64,000 nucleotides of DNA, taken from assembly GCA_964035545.1 (NCBI GenBank), contig OZ037769.1, forward strand, positions 2,077,001 through 2,141,000. Reading direction: 5' to 3'. The DNA is from Bugula neritina. Its lineage: Eukaryota; Bryozoa; Gymnolaemata; Cheilostomatida; Bugulidae. A program made the translations under genes and the position numbers. Each line of letters starts with the position of its first letter. Positions within the stretch are counted from its first letter, which is position 1. Below the pieces are notes generated by a model, which did no database searches, had not been told where the DNA came from, and was given only the letters and a program-made list of their open reading frames with translations. This document shows positions 51,494-62,811 of this stretch, one piece after another.

Positions 51494-52386
51494 GAGAGTG
51501 AAGGAATGGGTCGCATTGGGTATTACAGCCGAAGTAGAAGACACACTATTATATGGACAGCTATTATTAGTCACGGATTGTTTATTGCAACAATTGGTGT
51601 TGAAATAAATAAAGGAGTCTGCCAAATCTGTATTTGTAATATAAACATGAATTTGGTCAACAGAAATTACAAAACTTCTCAAAATATAAAGTAACAATAA
51701 TATCAATAATTATATGTCTTCACAACAGAAATTTGCGTGTTAGCTGTCTGCATGCATGATGACGGGTAATTATTGTTTATTTACCATGCAGTGCTAAGTT
51801 GGAGATGCGTAACAACTTTCAATCTTCCATGCTATATAATAATAACATTTTATGCTAATAGTGAGTTAGTATTACAGATGCCAGTTTGGAAAAACTTTAG
51901 CGTTGATCGATTTACTGCAATTTAATGCATAATGTCAGTGTATAATTTTTATGTAAATTACATTATCTTTTCTCAGAGTTCATATGATAATTTCATAATA
52001 AATTATGGTTTTGGCAGTAATAATTATATTGGAAGGATTCAAATCAAGATATGACTATAGTTATAGTAGTCTGGTGTAACAATGCTGAAATAGTTTAAGC
52101 TGTTATGTCAGTGAATAGGACACTACTAGCCTGTAATCCTAATGTCACACTCCATGTCATGATGCAATGGGAATGGTTGTGATTGATTGGTGGATAATAA
52201 TATAACACCTCTGATTGCAAAACAGTGATGACACTTCTATTGACAAAAACTAATAACAAATTATCTGTAAAATATGAGACTTTTGGAACATTGCCTATGC
52301 TGTGTCTGATAGTAGTGCTAAAGCTTGCTAGCTGTCACTTATTCTGAAATAACTAACCTATACATGGTTTTATAGTTGCCATCCCT

Positions 52387-52584
52387 GTGAGAACCCCTGA
52401 TGGACTTTTAATAAGCAGGCTAAAGATTTTTTCACTATTGTGGCAAAGGAACAATTGCTACAGAATGCCTTTTCTAATATCACAAATGACCTCTACTAAG
52501 AATCTAACTATTGACATGTTCACTAAGCCAGTGCCCTCACCACTAGACAGTATTCTAGAATATGCTAGCTGTATTAGAAACTAG
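52387..52584 (+). mobile_element. Possible Copia-type retrotransposon RNase H remnant
   Basis: A 65-aa open frame contains the phrase KNLTIDMFTKPVPSPLDSI, which resembles the 'ADxFTKPL' ending typical of Copia polyprotein RNase H domains. The rest of the element is absent. Part of the nucleotide segment (gaacccctgatggac, then aagcaggctaaagatttttt) recurs in diverged form at 31300-31350 in SULT-4 intron 1, as expected for an interspersed repeat. Confidence 0.3.
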
Positions 52585-53542
52585 GCTGAGATATATGTTG
52601 TGGCTTAGGCGCACACAATGTTTTCTTTGTTACAGATGTTATTGCTTAAAATGTCCACTTGACTAAAATGATAAATTAACATTTTTTAGGTCTACCTTTG
52701 GAGTCAAGACCAAAACTCTAATGAGTACACATGTGCCTGCTGTAATTTGCACGCTCATCTGTTATATAGTAGTTATCAGAATACAAATGAATTAGGTAAT
52801 TTCACTTCACTCTTTCTCAAGCACTAATGACCTATTACTGCTGGGAAGTTGACAGACCACCAGAACAATCAAGTAATGAAAGAAATTTCTGAAAATTATT
52901 TTGATGATTTAAAGAATGACTGCATCTACTGAAGCAGTTGCGGTACCAATGCAAGCATACTAACATAAGCACACCCTGTGTATTAACGCTCTCTCCTTGG
53001 TTTATATATTAGCTTGTAGTACCTATATGTGAACCAAACTCTACTGAACAAATATTTGGTACCCAGAATATAATATTTTTGTTTGACAGCACTTTACAAC
53101 ACAGAGTGAACAATAGAAAATTCAGTAAACTACTTTTATTATACTGATGGCAAGGAAATGTGGCTTACAAGCTTCACACAAATAAATAAAAAACCAGCAT
53201 AGACATGAGGAATATTATAAAAAAATAGGAAAAAAGCTTTAAAAAATAATTATCCCACTTTATACACACCACTTTTTACACATAAAATTTCTCTGAGTAT
53301 TTATTATTGAGCAGGAGTTATATTTTATTAGTGAGGACAAAGTGAAAAGTTCTCTAAAATCAGGAAACAATTAAATTCTTCAAGTAACGGCCAACCTATT
53401 AATACTTTTATTTTGAAGTTTGTTATTGTTTTACAAGCAATTGATGTGTTTCCTTTCAACATAAATAAATAAACATAATCTAATACTCTTCAACCACAAG
53501 TTTGAGTAGTTCAGAAAGTTGTTAAGCACGTCACAAAACTTA

Positions 53543-56500
53543 TTACATGATGCTTTGCTGCAAATTGTTCAATGCGGGGATTTCATAACCTCCATCGTCA
53601 CAAGTAGCGTAGTAGTCATAGTCGCCACCGATACTCGTGTAGTAATAAGGATCCACTTCTGGTGCAGAATTTTCTAGACTGTTAGTGGTGTCGTCAACCC
53701 CCTTCTGCCCCTCTTCTCCTTCAACATACTTCATTTCAGCTGAGTCATAAGACATTAGACTTTTCCGTTCGGGTGCATTAGAGGCTGGATTTTGGGGGTT
53801 CTGCGTGGTCGTCTGTTTCTTAGCCCGTGATCTTTTGTGGTATAGCCATATGGTTATGACAATAATCAACCCTAGTACAAGGGAGACAAGCCCAGTAGAT
53901 ACACCAACCAAGGAACCTGTGAAATGATTAGAAGATTTAGCATTGAGCTAACTTCAGTGAAAGAAACTGAGTTTAAATAACAGCTGGTGCAAGAAAAAAC
54001 TTACTTCTGTGTATAAAATAAACATACTCAAATTGATTGCAAGCTGATTTGAAACTGAAAGAACTATGGACATTAATCTAAATTCTGGTCTATGAAAATA
54101 CTTTTCACGGAACTCTAACAAAATATTCAATGACTGCTAAAATACCAATAAATACATAAGCTGATAACACAAGCAGAAATGATTTCACCAATACTAAGTT
54201 ATGACCTCACCAAAACATCTTATAAATAAACAATAAGTAGAAAGACATCTTGACAACTCAGTTACAACATATCTAATGTTTTTCCACATAGAGAACACAA
54301 TTCCCAACTAACTTGTTAGCGGGTTTTGTCGACATCGAGGTAGTTTTCCGACCCAAGAAAATTTCCCATCTCTCATTTCACAGGTAAGTGTGGTTTGATC
54401 AACAGCCCTCATAAATCCCTCCTCACACGAGTAGACAGCTTCAAGCTGATTGGTTGAAGGCGATATTCTTACAAATGAGTCAGCATTTATAATTTGGGGA
54501 GGTAACTCACAGTCTGATTCTGAAAAATCAACAACTTAAAAATAATACTTAAAATCATTTTAATAAGGAATTTTTTTTTCAATAAAAATATTTTGTCTGC
54601 AAGTGATACTGTAATATTGCAACTGTAGTTGTGAAGGTAGCAAATCAATTTAGCTTCGTCAACAAAGGTTTTCTAGTTGTTCAGTCATTGCGCTTTGCTG
54701 GGATTGCACAGATTTTAAAAGCTTATCAATATAACGAATTAAATATAAACTCAGCAACAACAAAAAATAAAAATATTAACTACGTCATACGGCAATTAGC
54801 TCATTATAAATATCCAAAAGTTGACACAGGAGAGAATTCCTTTAAATAGAATGTCGAGATTAAAGGATGTAGTGGTAAGTAGAGGAGCTCTTAAAGTTAC
54901 ATGTTTGCAACGCAAACTCTTCACTTCACACGGTAATGCAAGCGTCAAAAATATAATCTAGAATAAAATTAGAATGAAGTGGATGTAAAACGGTCTGGAG
55001 TGACTGCCACACTTTTAAATATCATTAAATCATACAAAGTTAACCAAGGAATCAAATAAAATAATACAAAATAAGAAGAAACAAGAATAGATGAGGTTTT
55101 AGAAGCTGACCTATTTTATCAGTTTGAATGATTTTGTTGACATAAGATGACTCCAAACCCTCATCATTGATCGCTTTAACAGAGAAATTGACCTTGGCAT
55201 TCTCTCCAGCGTAGAGGTAATAGCTTCTGTCGGCAGTGATGACCTCATAAGGGGAGTGCAGAGGGGACAAACTGTACAGAATTTTGTACTTCACACTGTG
55301 GCAGCTGATGTTTACGGGTGGCTGAAAGTATTTGAATATTATTATAATATGACAAAGTATGTACCTAGAAATAGTATATGAAAGAAAGAAAGTGAACACT
55401 TTGATGAACTTCTAAAATAGTAACCATTATATATATAATTGCTAACAATATGTCAGGCTAATGCTACACTACAGATAATTGAGGTGTATTGGTATTTAAG
55501 CCGGGATTTTAATTTTGAAAAAATAATTACTACACTTCGCAAAGCAGAAAAACTAAAGTATTTGAATAAAATAAAAATAGTTTATAAAAAATCATAAATC
55601 AATAAAACTTGAAGTATACTGAAGAGAAAATTAGATATAAATTTGATTAGCATTACACAGTTGTGAGAAAGTGTACAATTATATAGGCCTAGTATAATTA
55701 GTTTCTGTAACCAAACTTTCAAAAATCGCTTGTAGCTTTTATATTCAGTATTGCAGACTAAGGAAGTTTAATAAAACTAAATGACGTTGAGCGTAGAGTT
55801 GGTCACAACATAGTACCTCCCACACAAGAGAACACATCCTATGCACACGTACCTGCCAGTAGAACCTGCACTTCCAGCGCCAACTCCCATCTACCAGAAT
55901 CACCTCCTGATGAGCGTAGAGAGTAGCAGGAACTGAGGGATCTGGGAAAGGGAAACATAACTCCAAGGAATATGTAAACAATGAACTGTGCCAACAAATC
56001 AATGTAAAGATAACTCTAAAATGAAATTACACTAGCAATAAAAGATAATATTAACATCATAATATATACTTAAACATTTACTGCTATGCCATAGGCTAAA
56101 AGAGAGCCTGAGTTTTACTGAATATAACTAATGTAAAGGAGAAAAAAGTGTCAATTGAACAGATTCTGTAAGAAAATCAAAATATAAGCAACAAAGCAAA
56201 AAATACTGTTTCCTGGTTTGCATCAGTACATGCAGAGACTTTGATTGACAGAAGAATGTTGAAAGGTAAAGAAAGGAAATACGTCAGCTATTCTAAACGA
56301 AAAGGAAATGACATCATAACAAGGTTTACTTGTGCATGAAGAGAACTGCATCTGAACAGATCTGTGATTGGTTGATCCCAAAACTCTCATGTCTATGTTA
56401 ATCTTCTTGTAGACAGGCAGATTACAATCCAGGAAGTTGCGGGTGGCATTCACCAGCACCCACTGTCTACTATCAACACTGATCTAAAAAATACCACAAT

Positions 56501-59500
56501 AACATTATTGTTAGTCCAAATACTAATTAAGGGGAATTTACAGTTTCACATTCTATTTCTTAAACTATAGTGTATAGCAGAAGTCATAGAGTATATATTT
56601 AGAACATTAAACTATTACAATATAATATATAAGACTATAGTATATAGAAGACCGTATAGACAATAATTTATTTATAACATTATATTATTACAATAATATA
56701 TTATTATATAATACTGTAGTGTGTAGCAGACCTCATAGCATGTTCTGGTAAGGTCCGGAAGTGGGTGGTCCCAACTCACGTTCACACATCCTCTACTAGA
56801 AGGAGTTACGGAACCTATGGCTTTCAGATTCCAGGGGAGATAACTCTCACTTTCTGTTAACATATCACTTCTTTATGTTACACACAGTTAACTTATTTGT
56901 AACATATAGCAGAATTGAGGCAAGATAAATGGACAAAATGAGAAAAGCCTGTGTTCTGGATTAGAAATGAAGCAAGAAGTTAATTTCTAGTAAAAATTTA
57001 ACCCACGCCCCAAACCAAAAATTATTAGAAAAATTGAAGAATTTAGACTATATTGAAGATGTCACCATTCTTATTGCGCAGCACATACACCAAATTTACA
57101 AAAAGATCAAGAAACATTATGTTTGTGCCATCACTAGATGATAAAAAGCTTTAGAAACTGCCCCTCATTGCTAAAGTTATGCAAGAGAATTGAAATTGTG
57201 TGATCAATATTTATTATGCAAGCTACCAAATATATTGACAAAACATAATGATAAGACATGAACATACTGATGGCAAACACCGAAAATTCTGCAAACGCAA
57301 TTCCATTGTTACTTGAGCTGAACACAGCCACATGTTGTGCAGATAAAAGTCTACCCAGTCTCCACAGACTGTAGTTCACTTGTAGAGTAGATAACTCCAG
57401 AGTAGTTTGTAAGCTAGATGGAACTTCTCTCCAACTGGGGTTGCTGAGAAAAGGTTTGCTACTTCTGGGTGACTCATTGAGCAGCACATGCAGCGTTTGG
57501 GGGTCAAATTCTGGTCAAATAAAAGCATGTTTGGTGCAGAAAAACCCCCCAAATATGAATTGTACAACAAAGAAAGTCATTAGTACTAATACAATAGCCT
57601 TTTATTACAGCCCAGTCAGCCAAAATGCACCTTGTTGTTACAAATCATTGCATGAGTTATTGTAGAACAAAGTATTTGCCATAGTTTAAACATTATTATG
57701 ATGTTAACATATTTAACATATTATGATGTTATACAATTAAACCACAAAACACATAGCATGTAGAACAAGAAATTGAAAAAATAAAATAGCAGCATGTTTA
57801 GTGTATCTGCCTAGGAAAATGCAACCATATAACATACAAAATAGTTTACTAATCACGAGGTAAAAATGGAATAAATATATAAATATTACATTACTGGTAG
57901 AAAGAACACTAGTCATTTCGAAGACATAATTGATAAATTGAAGCATGCATAACTAACTCACGATCACTTGGAGCAGCTGAATGTGATACAATCTGAACAC
58001 TGTGTACAAAGTATGTCTCTCCCAGACTAACCATCCACCATTGATTAGCTGCGGTACTAGACTGGAAATATGGCTGCTGAGTTAGTGAATCAAATCTGTT
58101 AACGGCAGCCTCAGGAGGATGCTGTGGGGCGGAGCTACTGCAGGTCACACTTTTGTTATAGGCTACGTTTCCTACAAAATGTTGAAATACTACATAAAAA
58201 GTTTGACAGGTCAACATGTCCTTAATTTGCATAACAATGTAAAATAAATCCCAAAACAATAAGTTTAGAGTAAACCTAGTTTAAATTTAAACATTTCTGT
58301 GACAATTAAGCATAGCAAATAATTTTATAAGAGTATAATTATTGAAGGTTATAGAATGCAAGTGGTAGAAGAAAATTTTGAAATAATTTAATATAAGGTA
58401 TAAAAACTTTATATAGCTGATTTAATAAACAAATCATCAACTTGATTTCGAGAGTTGTTGCCTTGGTTCCAGAAATAAGCTGGAGGTACATGATGGGAGG
58501 GTCACAACAGCCTGCCAGTTGGGATGATAACAACTAATGGATATTTTACATTAGGCTATCACCATAGTTTCTCTCTGCATAACACATTTACTTTTAACAT
58601 CCACTCTATATAATAGTCCATATATGCAAGTTGATAATAATATAGAGATAGGGTATAAAATCAAAGTATTTCTCACTGTAGCCCAGAATCTCTATCTCGT
58701 TGATGAAAAGTCCTAAAGGGTTGGTAGTATTGAGGATAAGATATTTAGCCTTGGGAACTTGAGTTGAAGCACTGGAGTTGAATGCAATGTAGAAGTTAGA
58801 TTCAATAGCGCCATGTCTCTGCAGATGGTACACAGTGCTGTGATTGGCTGAAACAGCTGATTCCAAGAAATGCACTTCAACATCCTCAAAGTGACTCACT
58901 AAAAGAGAGAGAGAGAGAGTAATTCCGAGCAAGAAAGAGGCAAATTGTCTTAATATGTAATAACTTGTCATGAGATTAGAAATGAAACAACTATTTATAA
59001 ACTATGCTAAAACTCAAAACTAAGACATTAAGCTGTTGAAAATGAAAAAAAGTAAAAAAAATCAATTGCTCGAACATTTAGCAGTGAAAGCATTTAAATC
59101 GAGTTATAAAAGTAAAATAAAGGAGAGCATATGAACAAACTCAGGTAGCAACTTAAGATTGTTTGCAGGTAGTATTTGAAAATGCTTAGCAAATGCTAAT
59201 CAAACATTGATAGAAGGTTCTTTAGCCACCCTGAAACTTGTTATCAATAGAGAGCATAGGATTTATTAGGTTTAATTAGTTGGTATGTAAGATAAACGCA
59301 TTTCATGATGTTGTAGAACATATAATATAATAAATATAAAATATTTTATTTAATATGTAATATATAGATAATAGAATATAGCTCCTTGAAATATATCCAA
59401 TAAGATATGATAGGTAAAATATATCATTAAATTACTCAATATGCAGCATGCCGTGTGGATGTAGCATGTATAATATATCCAATAAACCACCATAATAATT

Positions 59501-60588
59501 ACAATATAATACAATATATCTGGTAGAATATAACATACATCGTATAATAATATAATATAATATAGTATAACGTATTATAAATATTTATTATAAATTGGTT
59601 AAGATCAGCGAGTTGCATGTTTGCCAAAGTCTAAACTCTAAAGATATAAAAGTATATACTGCATAAGACAAAAGACTGTCAACTTTTGACATAATAATGC
59701 AAGTGCCCTTACGCTGATGGCTGGTGACTTGCACACGGAGAATGTGAGAGACTTGGGACAGGTTGAGCTTCAGCCATTGGCCAGCCTCTTCTTTACTCTT
59801 AAAGTAGTTGAACTGTGAAAAGTTGCCGTCTACAGCCCGACTAGCGCATGTGAGGGAGTTGTCATAACATGAGCTACTTGAGACGGAAATACCAGCAGCT
59901 ACCTTAGCACCCTCTGAAAGTAGAACATAGTACAAATTATTGTAAACAAGTTATATATTATAATTTATACTCCAGACTTATGAATGACACTTTAATAAAA
60001 CGCAGTGATTTTTTGCTTCTAACAAACAAAAAGTTATATTTATATTTAAATAATGACAAAAGTATTTAAAATGGGTGTTGAGCACGTAGATGTAGTGGTC
60101 TAACAAGTGAAACAGATATAATTAAAAAAAACTTTTTGGTGATATTCTACATTTTATTACGATGACTATGATGTAATTATTAGTCTTACTATCTATTATT
60201 ATTGCAGTGTAAAAAAATTAACTATTGTTAGTGCATGCATGCTTGTCTAGCTAAGAGCAAACAGTAAACAAAAACAAACACTTGAAATTATAATATGAAG
60301 AATTCTCCCATTGCTATAAAAATTAGTTTATATATAGGTGAGGGTTGGCATTGCAGTTATACTGAAGTAAGCAGAAATTATTCGGTATGTTTATCAACAA
60401 AATTTATTTGGGAGGAAAAATTACATAATATGCAGAGATAGACTTTATATAATCAAGAAAAATGCAATATGGCTTCCAAAAACAATGAGGCTAATAACAA
60501 GTTCCAAAAACATAATAATTTACTTACCAAGCAGGTTAGCAGTGATGATATAAAAGAGAACTAGATAAATTATATTGACAGCTTTCAT
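53543..60588 (-). CDS. Type I membrane receptor: 2x F5/8 C-like, 2x FN3, sushi, TM, Tyr-rich tail
   Basis: Eleven exons: 60528-60588, 59713-59913, 58677-58898, 57962-58171, 57268-57510, 56732-56853, 56330-56483, 55853-55941, 55111-55321, 54313-54519 and 53543-53916; 2094 nt, 697 aa. Signal peptide 1-20. F5/8 C/fucolectin-like domains at about 21-161 (ASRAVDGNFS, QWLKLNLS, INEIEILGY) and 162-312 (NVAYNKSV, QWWMVSLG). FN3-like domains at about 313-404 (VNVSWDHP) and 405-504 (NFSVKAINDEG). Sushi at 505-573, with four Cys and a Trp. TM at about 577-597, followed by KRSRAKK. The tail has nine tyrosines (DPYYYTS, DYDYYAT, GGYEIP). Every domain is flanked by phase-1 introns, the hallmark of exon-shuffled extracellular modules. 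The ligand is unknown; the tail suggests tyrosine-phosphorylation signalling (inference). The tyrosine phosphatase exons lie just upstream on the same strand. Confidence 0.87.
59314..59590. repeat. TATAA-type low-complexity repeat in intron 2 of the receptor gene
   Basis: Irregular array of ATATA, AATAT and GTAAT steps, similar in style to those in SULT-6 and SULT-7 intron 4. An (AG)n run lies nearby at 58904-58918. Confidence 0.8.
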
Positions 60589-61380
60589 ACTGACTACGTG
60601 CAGACTTAAAAGGGAGTGGACACTTAGAACAGGTTGCAGCTGGTGTATTGTGTAGAACACAATAAGAAAGAATGATACCATGTAGCAACAATTATTAGAG
60701 AATAAAATATGGAAATGATATTTAGTAAATGATGGATGACCAAATTTTATCTTTAGATAAGGGCTAATTACTTCATACAACGTGGCAAAAAACATACGTA
60801 TGCAGTGTTTAGAGAGTAAACTCTGAGTACGAATGTATAATAGGGTTTCCGAATAAGATAAACAGATATTTATTCGCTAGAGTTGACACAGGCCGCAAAT
60901 CAAAACATCTAATTCAAAATTCTAGATTTATAGCAATTATAAAAGCACTAAATGTTGACGAAACCTTTCCAACATCTTATGCTAATAAAAACAGAGAAGA
61001 ATGGAAGGTAATGGACTGTGCTGCAACTGTATGGAACAGGGTCCTAGCTTATAATTTGTTATAAATAATAAATTCACAATATAGTTAGAGGTTGTTTACA
61101 TGGAGAGAGCTATGTGATGTCAATGCAGCATGAGACACCCATTTAAAATATTTTATGACACCTACAAGACACATTGCATGACACCTAAGTGACCATTAAA
61201 ATATGTGGTGGTCATAATACGATATACTTAACCAGACGCAATGGTGGGCATTACAAACGAAGCACATTTATAGATATATTGTTTTAAAAGTTCTAAACTG
61301 AGAAAAAATTGGTATAGTGTAGCAACCCTTTCTTTAAAACAATGAAAGACGGATTGAAATTTTCAATAATAAATTATCTT
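60589..61380. other. Intergenic DNA between the receptor gene and the phosphatase gene
   Basis: 792 bp separating the receptor start codon from the last stop codon of the phosphatase exons, on the same strand. It must include the receptor promoter; no clear TATA box was seen. No exon recognised. Confidence 0.55.
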
Positions 61381-61822
61381 TTAAAATTTCGAATGACCAA
61401 AAAGTATTTTTTTGAAATCCGGACTGCTCTCAAGTTTCTCCATTTTTATAGCGTATTGAATAAGTGCCAGATGACAGAATAGATATTGGTCTGGCATCTG
61501 TATGCTGAACGCCCTCTGTCTTCTAATGTTTCTCACTATTCTTTCAACATTAACTCTAGCTGTAGTTTCATACATGTCCAATGCAATGTCAATCGCAATA
61601 AATGTACCTACAAAATATATGTCCACATATTACTGACTGCATTTTCATTTCTGTTACAGTATTTAAAACCAGACCTCAAATTTTCAAATAAAATACGATG
61701 CATTTATCAGCTAGCTACAGAAAGGGCAAGACTTTTCACAATGTGTAGCAGGTAGTTCACATACCTGTACGCCCAATTCCTGCACTACAATGAACGATTA
61801 TTGGTGGCTTTGTAGAGTGGAG
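61381..61822 (-). CDS. Protein tyrosine phosphatase, terminal exon pair 2 (catalytic loop + C-terminus)
   Basis: Two exons, 61765-61822 (58 nt, phase 0 to 1) and 61381-61607 (227 nt with stop). The first carries the PTP active site IVHCSAGIGRTG, with the nucleophilic Cys and the Arg. The second gives IAIDIALDMYETTARVNV, then RRQRAFSIQMPDQYLF, the helix and Q-loop region, with the conserved first Gln of the Q-loop present. The protein ends GHSKF. The 408 bp between this pair and the copy at 62231-62811 hold no WPD-loop or other PTP exon, so the pair can only be used by splicing from exons upstream of the other copy, or it is a relic. Reading frames and splice sites are intact. Confidence 0.8.
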
Positions 61823-62230
61823 CTGAAATAAAATAAAATCTATGAAGAAAAAGTTAATAAAAATAAATTATTTAGTGCAATAAAAGGGGCAGTCGCGCAT
61901 TGATAAGAACATTTATTATTTTAAAAAACACAATATAATCACACTAACGTAGAACAAAAGTATTTTTAATGCAATTTTGTGTAAAAAAATAAAACAGTAA
62001 ACTGAGATGACCAATCATTTCAAACAAACGAAAGCAGATCTATACAAAAACATGTTGATAATGCAACAAAGAATGTGCAAAATTATATAAAAAAATTTCC
62101 AATAAATACTAAAAGAAAGCAATATGACTAATATCATACTTGTATACATCTAAATTATGGAATTTGGTTTATCTTGGAAGCACAGGTGAGTAGTTCACAG
62201 GTAAAAATTCATAGCGTGAGGGCAACAAAA

Positions 62231-62811
62231 TTAGTCAACAGATAATAATGCTGAAATATCTTGAACAGCTTCTAATTTGCCCATCATTTTGGCATAGCGA
62301 ATGAGAGTGAGGTGACAGAAGAGGTACTGAGCTGGTGTCTCTACACTGAATGCCCTTTGATGTCTAATATTCTTCACAACTCGCTGGATGTTGGACAGCC
62401 CAGTGGCTTCATACATGTATAATGAGATGTCTATTGTTATCAATGTGCCTACAAAAACAATAACCTATGTAGAGATCTATACATCAAGAGCATGGTGAGT
62501 AAATAGTCTCACGCTGTGTTTTAGTAGAAAGTTTAGTAATTTTAGTATTCAAAACAAAGTTAGGTGCATATTAAAATAAATTCTACAAATTAAAATGCAT
62601 CATTCAGGGATCATTCATTCAACATGTTGCGACTTTTGTATCTTTATTGCACTATTGTGCTACGCATTTTAGACTTTCAATACATTAGGGGGAAATGGTA
62701 ACAAGCTAAGCATAGAAAAACTTCGTGTTATGCAAGAAATAAAAATAACTTACCTGTTCGACCGATTCCGGCGCTACAATGCACCAGAAGGGGATGTCCT
62801 TGCGAGCGACG
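62231..62811 (-). CDS. Protein tyrosine phosphatase, terminal exon pair 1 (partial gene, 5' part off the right edge)
   Basis: Exons 62754-62811 (58 nt, phase 0 to 1) and 62231-62448 (218 nt with stop). The first reads RRSQGHPLLVHCSAGIGRTG, the canonical PTP signature; the second continues ITIDISLYMYEATGLSN and RHQRAFSVETPAQYLFCH, ending LLSVD. In the Q-loop the usual Gln of the QT..QY pattern is Glu here, while the second Gln is kept. The upstream part (KNRY, WPD loop, any receptor region) is beyond base 64000; the last base of the window is followed on the minus strand by GTGAGT, which could be the donor of the preceding exon. Receptor or cytoplasmic type cannot be decided. Confidence 0.83.

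Larger units (their letters stand above)
51273..53542. other. Intergenic DNA: SULT-7 5' flank and receptor-gene 3' flank
   Basis: 51300-52330 resembles the upstream region of SULT-6. 52387-52584 may be a retrotransposon remnant. From 53160 to 53542 lies the 3' flank of the receptor gene, with several AATAAA signals on the minus strand. No other exon seen. Confidence 0.6.

Noticed and set aside
58339-58533. Minus-strand frame with CDPPIMYLQLISG, reminiscent of a sushi start
   Set aside because: The flanking F5/8 domain exons already join in phase without it, it lacks the other cysteines, and no convincing donor follows.
61822-62231. Reading the two phosphatase exon pairs as the ends of D1 and D2 of one tandem-domain receptor phosphatase
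   Set aside because: The first pair ends in a stop codon, and the 408 bp between the pairs is too short to hold the remaining D2 exons and shows none of their motifs.
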